This document shows, one piece after another, positions 62,250-64,000 of a stretch of DNA of 64,000 nucleotides. This DNA comes from Pseudomonas frederiksbergensis (GTDB lineage: Bacteria; Pseudomonadota; Gammaproteobacteria; Pseudomonadales; Pseudomonadaceae): contig NZ_FNTF01000002.1 in assembly GCF_900105495.1 (NCBI RefSeq), forward strand, positions 2,455,501-2,519,500, written 5' to 3'. Numbering within the stretch: the stretch's first letter is position 1; each line of letters begins with the position of its first letter. A program made the position numbers and the translations under genes. The notes below the pieces were generated by a model, which did not search any database, was not told the origin of the DNA, and worked only from the letters and a program-made list of their open reading frames with translations.

Positions 62250-63188
62250 ATGCATCAGATGAATGATCTTCGCCGCGTCGACCTCAATTTGCTGGTGATC
62301 CTCGACGCCTTGCTCAGCGAGCAACACGTGACCCGTGCCGCCGAGCGCCTGCACTTGAGTCAGCCGGCCGTCAGCCATGCCTTGGCGCGATTGCGTGACC
62401 TGCTCGGCGATCCTTTGCTGGTGCGGGCGGGCGCCAGCCTCGTGCCAACCCCGCGAGCCCTGGAGTTGATGGCACCGTTGGCAGAAGCCCTGGCTCAAGT
62501 GCAATCGCTGCTGGCACCCAATACCTTCGATCCGGCCACCGCCAAGCGCACGTTTCGACTGGCTATGTCCGACTACGGTGCTGCAATCGTCCTGCCGGGG
62601 TTGATACGGACCTTGCGCAGGAAAGCGCCGGGCATCGACCTGCAAATCAGCCATGCCAGCCGCGAAGGCATGCTCGAGGGTGTGCTCAACGGCGACATCG
62701 ACGTAGCTGCAGGCGTGTTTCCAGAGTTGCCGAACGAGTTGCGCAGCACCCCGCTGTTCGAAGAGCACTATGCCTGTCTGGTCGACCGCAACAGCCTGCC
62801 CGCCAATGGCGTGCTCGACCTGCTAACCTACCTCGCCCGCCCCCACGTCCTGCTGGAAATGCGCGGCAGTGGCACCCCGGAAATCGAACGAGCCCTGACA
62901 GCCCTGCGTGAACGCCGTCGCGTGGCGATCAGCCTGCCGCACTGGAGCGTCGCCCCGGAATTCATCAGCGGCACCGACCTGATCCTCACCGTCGCTTCCC
63001 GAGGGTTGCTCAATATCGATGAGCAGTCGTTGATCGTCGTTCCGCCACCGTTTCATATTCCGCCGTTTACGTTTGTGTTGGTTTGGCACAAGCGGCGGGG
63101 CGGGGATCAGGCGTTGAACTGGTTGAATGGGCAGATTGGGGAAGGGATAGTACGTGGCGATCAAACCGGCTCATCAATTAACGATTGA
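62250..63188 (+). CDS. LysR-family regulator, divergent from ydcZ
   Basis: A 312-residue LysR protein. Residues 7-70 hold the HTH (LNLLVILDALLSEQHVTRAAERLHLSQPAVSHALARLRDLLG), very close to the canonical motif. The effector domain follows, with typical FRLAMSDYGAAIVLPGLIRTL and a C-terminal hydrophobic strand. The start at 62250 or 62259 is uncertain because no ribosome site is strong. The 77-base gap to ydcZ contains an ATTTAAAT palindrome. A four-gene run leads on to fosA. Confidence 0.85.
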   Translation: MHQMNDLRRVDLNLLVILDALLSEQHVTRAAERLHLSQPAVSHALARLRDLLGDPLLVRAGASLVPTPRALELMAPLAEALAQVQSLLAPNTFDPATAKRTFRLAMSDYGAAIVLPGLIRTLRRKAPGIDLQISHASREGMLEGVLNGDIDVAAGVFPELPNELRSTPLFEEHYACLVDRNSLPANGVLDLLTYLARPHVLLEMRGSGTPEIERALTALRERRRVAISLPHWSVAPEFISGTDLILTVASRGLLNIDEQSLIVVPPPFHIPPFTFVLVWHKRRGGDQALNWLNGQIGEGIVRGDQTGSSIND

Positions 63189-63197
63189 GGTGAAAAA

Positions 63198-63614
63198 TTG
63201 CTCAGCGGCCTCAACCACCTGACCCTCGCCGTCACCAATTTGAACCGCAGCGTGGCGTTCTATCGCGATCTGCTGCAACTTCAGCTTGAAGCCACCTGGG
63301 ACACTGGCGCCTATCTCTCGCTGCCGGGTCTTTGGTTGTGTCTTTCCCTCGATCCACTGCGCAACTCTGAACCCGCCGCCGATTACACCCATTTCGCCTT
63401 CGGCATTAACGCAACAGACTTCCCGCTCTTCGTCGAACGCCTGCGATCCGCCGACGTCCGGGAATGGCGTGATAACCGGAGCGAAGGCGCATCCTTCTAC
63501 TTCCTCGACCCTGACGGGCACAAGCTCGAAGCCCATGTTGGCGATCTGGCGTCACGGCTGGCAGCCTGTCGGCAACGTCCCTATGCGGGAATGAAGTTCT
63601 TCGACGATCTGTAA
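63198..63614 (+). CDS. fosA: Fosfomycin glutathione transferase FosA
   Basis: A 138-residue glyoxalase-fold metalloenzyme that opens the fosfomycin epoxide with glutathione. The Mn(II) ligands fit FosA: H7 (GLNHLTLAV), H65 (DYTHFAFG) and E111 (KLEAHVG). The potassium-loop region [20 protein letters not shown] is also conserved. The start is TTG at 63198, with GAGGTG five bases upstream. It is likely an intrinsic chromosomal resistance gene, as in other pseudomonads, rather than an acquired one, since no mobile element is near. Confidence 0.92.
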   Translation: MLSGLNHLTLAVTNLNRSVAFYRDLLQLQLEATWDTGAYLSLPGLWLCLSLDPLRNSEPAADYTHFAFGINATDFPLFVERLRSADVREWRDNRSEGASFYFLDPDGHKLEAHVGDLASRLAACRQRPYAGMKFFDDL

Positions 63615-63676
63615 GTCGGATCCCGGGAACCTGAGATAGACTTGCGTGCATTCACCCCGGCTCAACAGGACTTCCA

Positions 63677-64000
63677 ATGACCCCATCGCTGCTAATGGCT
63701 GTTCTCGCCTCAGGCTTTATCTACGGCATCACGCCGGGGCCGGGTGTATTGGCAGTGTTTGGCATTGGTGCGGCGCGCGGTCGAAGGGCCGGGGCGGGGT
63801 TTCTCTGCGGGCATTTGCTGGGGGATGTGGTCTGGTGCAGCACTGCGCTGATCGCGATTGTCGGTGCGCGGGAAATCGGCAGTAGCGCATTCGATGTGCT
63901 GGGCGTACTCAGCGGGCTGTACCTGTTTTGGCTTGGTCTGCGTGCGGTTCGCGCTCGTCGCAGCAGTGACGAAGCACCTCAAGGCCCGGCGCGGCAGCCG
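63677..64000 (+). CDS. LysE-family amino-acid exporter (incomplete, 3' end outside window)
   Basis: 108 codons are open to the last base. The ATG at 63677 follows CAGGA. The N-terminus LLMAVLASGFIYGITPGPGVLAVFGIGAARGRRAG has the GITPGPG helix-1 motif of the LysE/RhtB family, and two or three more hydrophobic helices follow (CGHLLGDVVWCSTALIAIVG, VLGVLSGLYLFWLGL). The last residues of the window (SSDEAPQGPARQP) are a hydrophilic loop. Family members export amino acids such as lysine, threonine or homoserine. Confidence 0.82.
   Translation, partial: MTPSLLMAVLASGFIYGITPGPGVLAVFGIGAARGRRAGAGFLCGHLLGDVVWCSTALIAIVGAREIGSSAFDVLGVLSGLYLFWLGLRAVRARRSSDEAPQGPARQP

Noticed and set aside
63198..63614. 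Acquired fosfomycin-resistance element
   Set aside because: No transposase, integron or direct repeat is near; base use matches the surroundings, so it is taken as intrinsic.

Overview
The window reads as chromosomal DNA of a fluorescent-group Pseudomonas. The pointers are high GC content, many REP/REPIN elements with the GTGGGAGCGGGCTTGC..GCGA core, an emh/ttg-type RND pump with its own repressor, olsBA, FosA and a complete beta-ketoadipate (pca) cluster. There is no rRNA, tRNA, CRISPR array, insertion sequence, prophage or integration site. Almost every gap between genes is short and filled by a terminator, a promoter or an intergenic repeat.

Layout. 1-6.6 kb: an incomplete minus-strand gene for a divergent FtsZ/tubulin-like GTPase, a beta-hydroxyacid dehydrogenase, an MHYT-GGDEF-EAL cyclic-di-GMP protein and an MFS transporter. 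6.6-12.4 kb: rapA, two small conserved proteins, a PhrS-like RNA locus with an ANR box and a 37-residue CcoM-like ORF, and a Pit phosphate transporter. 12.7-24.5 kb: the protocatechuate branch of the beta-ketoadipate pathway, in order pcaR, pcaK, pcaIJF, pcaHG, pcaT, pcaB, pcaD, pcaC, with readable PcaR boxes before pcaR, pcaK and pcaI. 24.6-28.6 kb: a minus-strand set of SQR-like flavoprotein, DUF1641 protein and Tam-like methyltransferase, then an OprD-family porin. 29-35.7 kb: ttgABC (emhABC) and divergent ttgR, with a near-exact TtgR operator between them. 35.8-39.2 kb: arsR-type regulator, MFS pump and xenB-like ene-reductase, divergent from acpH.

39.2-46 kb: olsBA (ornithine lipids), an acyl-CoA-dehydrogenase-like remnant family, a serine hydrolase pair, yceI and a ClsB-type cardiolipin synthase. 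45.5-54.2 kb: bglX, a lemA-TPM-TPM envelope operon, an SAM methyltransferase, an EamA transporter, a DJ-1/PfpI protein, a ribbon-helix-helix protein and a DUF1508 protein. 54.2-64 kb: a DUF4917 protein with SIR2-like motifs, an iron alcohol dehydrogenase, a catabolic unit (LysR, CaiB-type CoA transferase, HMG-CoA-lyase-like enzyme, MFS) with a palindromic operator candidate, a YdcZ/LysR divergent pair, fosA and the beginning of a LysE-family exporter.

Together the window is dominated by uptake and breakdown of plant aromatics (PcaK and PcaT import, PcaHG to PcaF to succinyl-CoA plus acetyl-CoA) and by envelope and xenobiotic defence (RND pump, XenB, FosA, ornithine lipid and cardiolipin synthesis). 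The most unusual items are the FtsZ/tubulin-like gene at the left edge, the PhrS-like dual-function RNA, the SIR2-like DUF4917 protein and the CoA-transferase/lyase operon.
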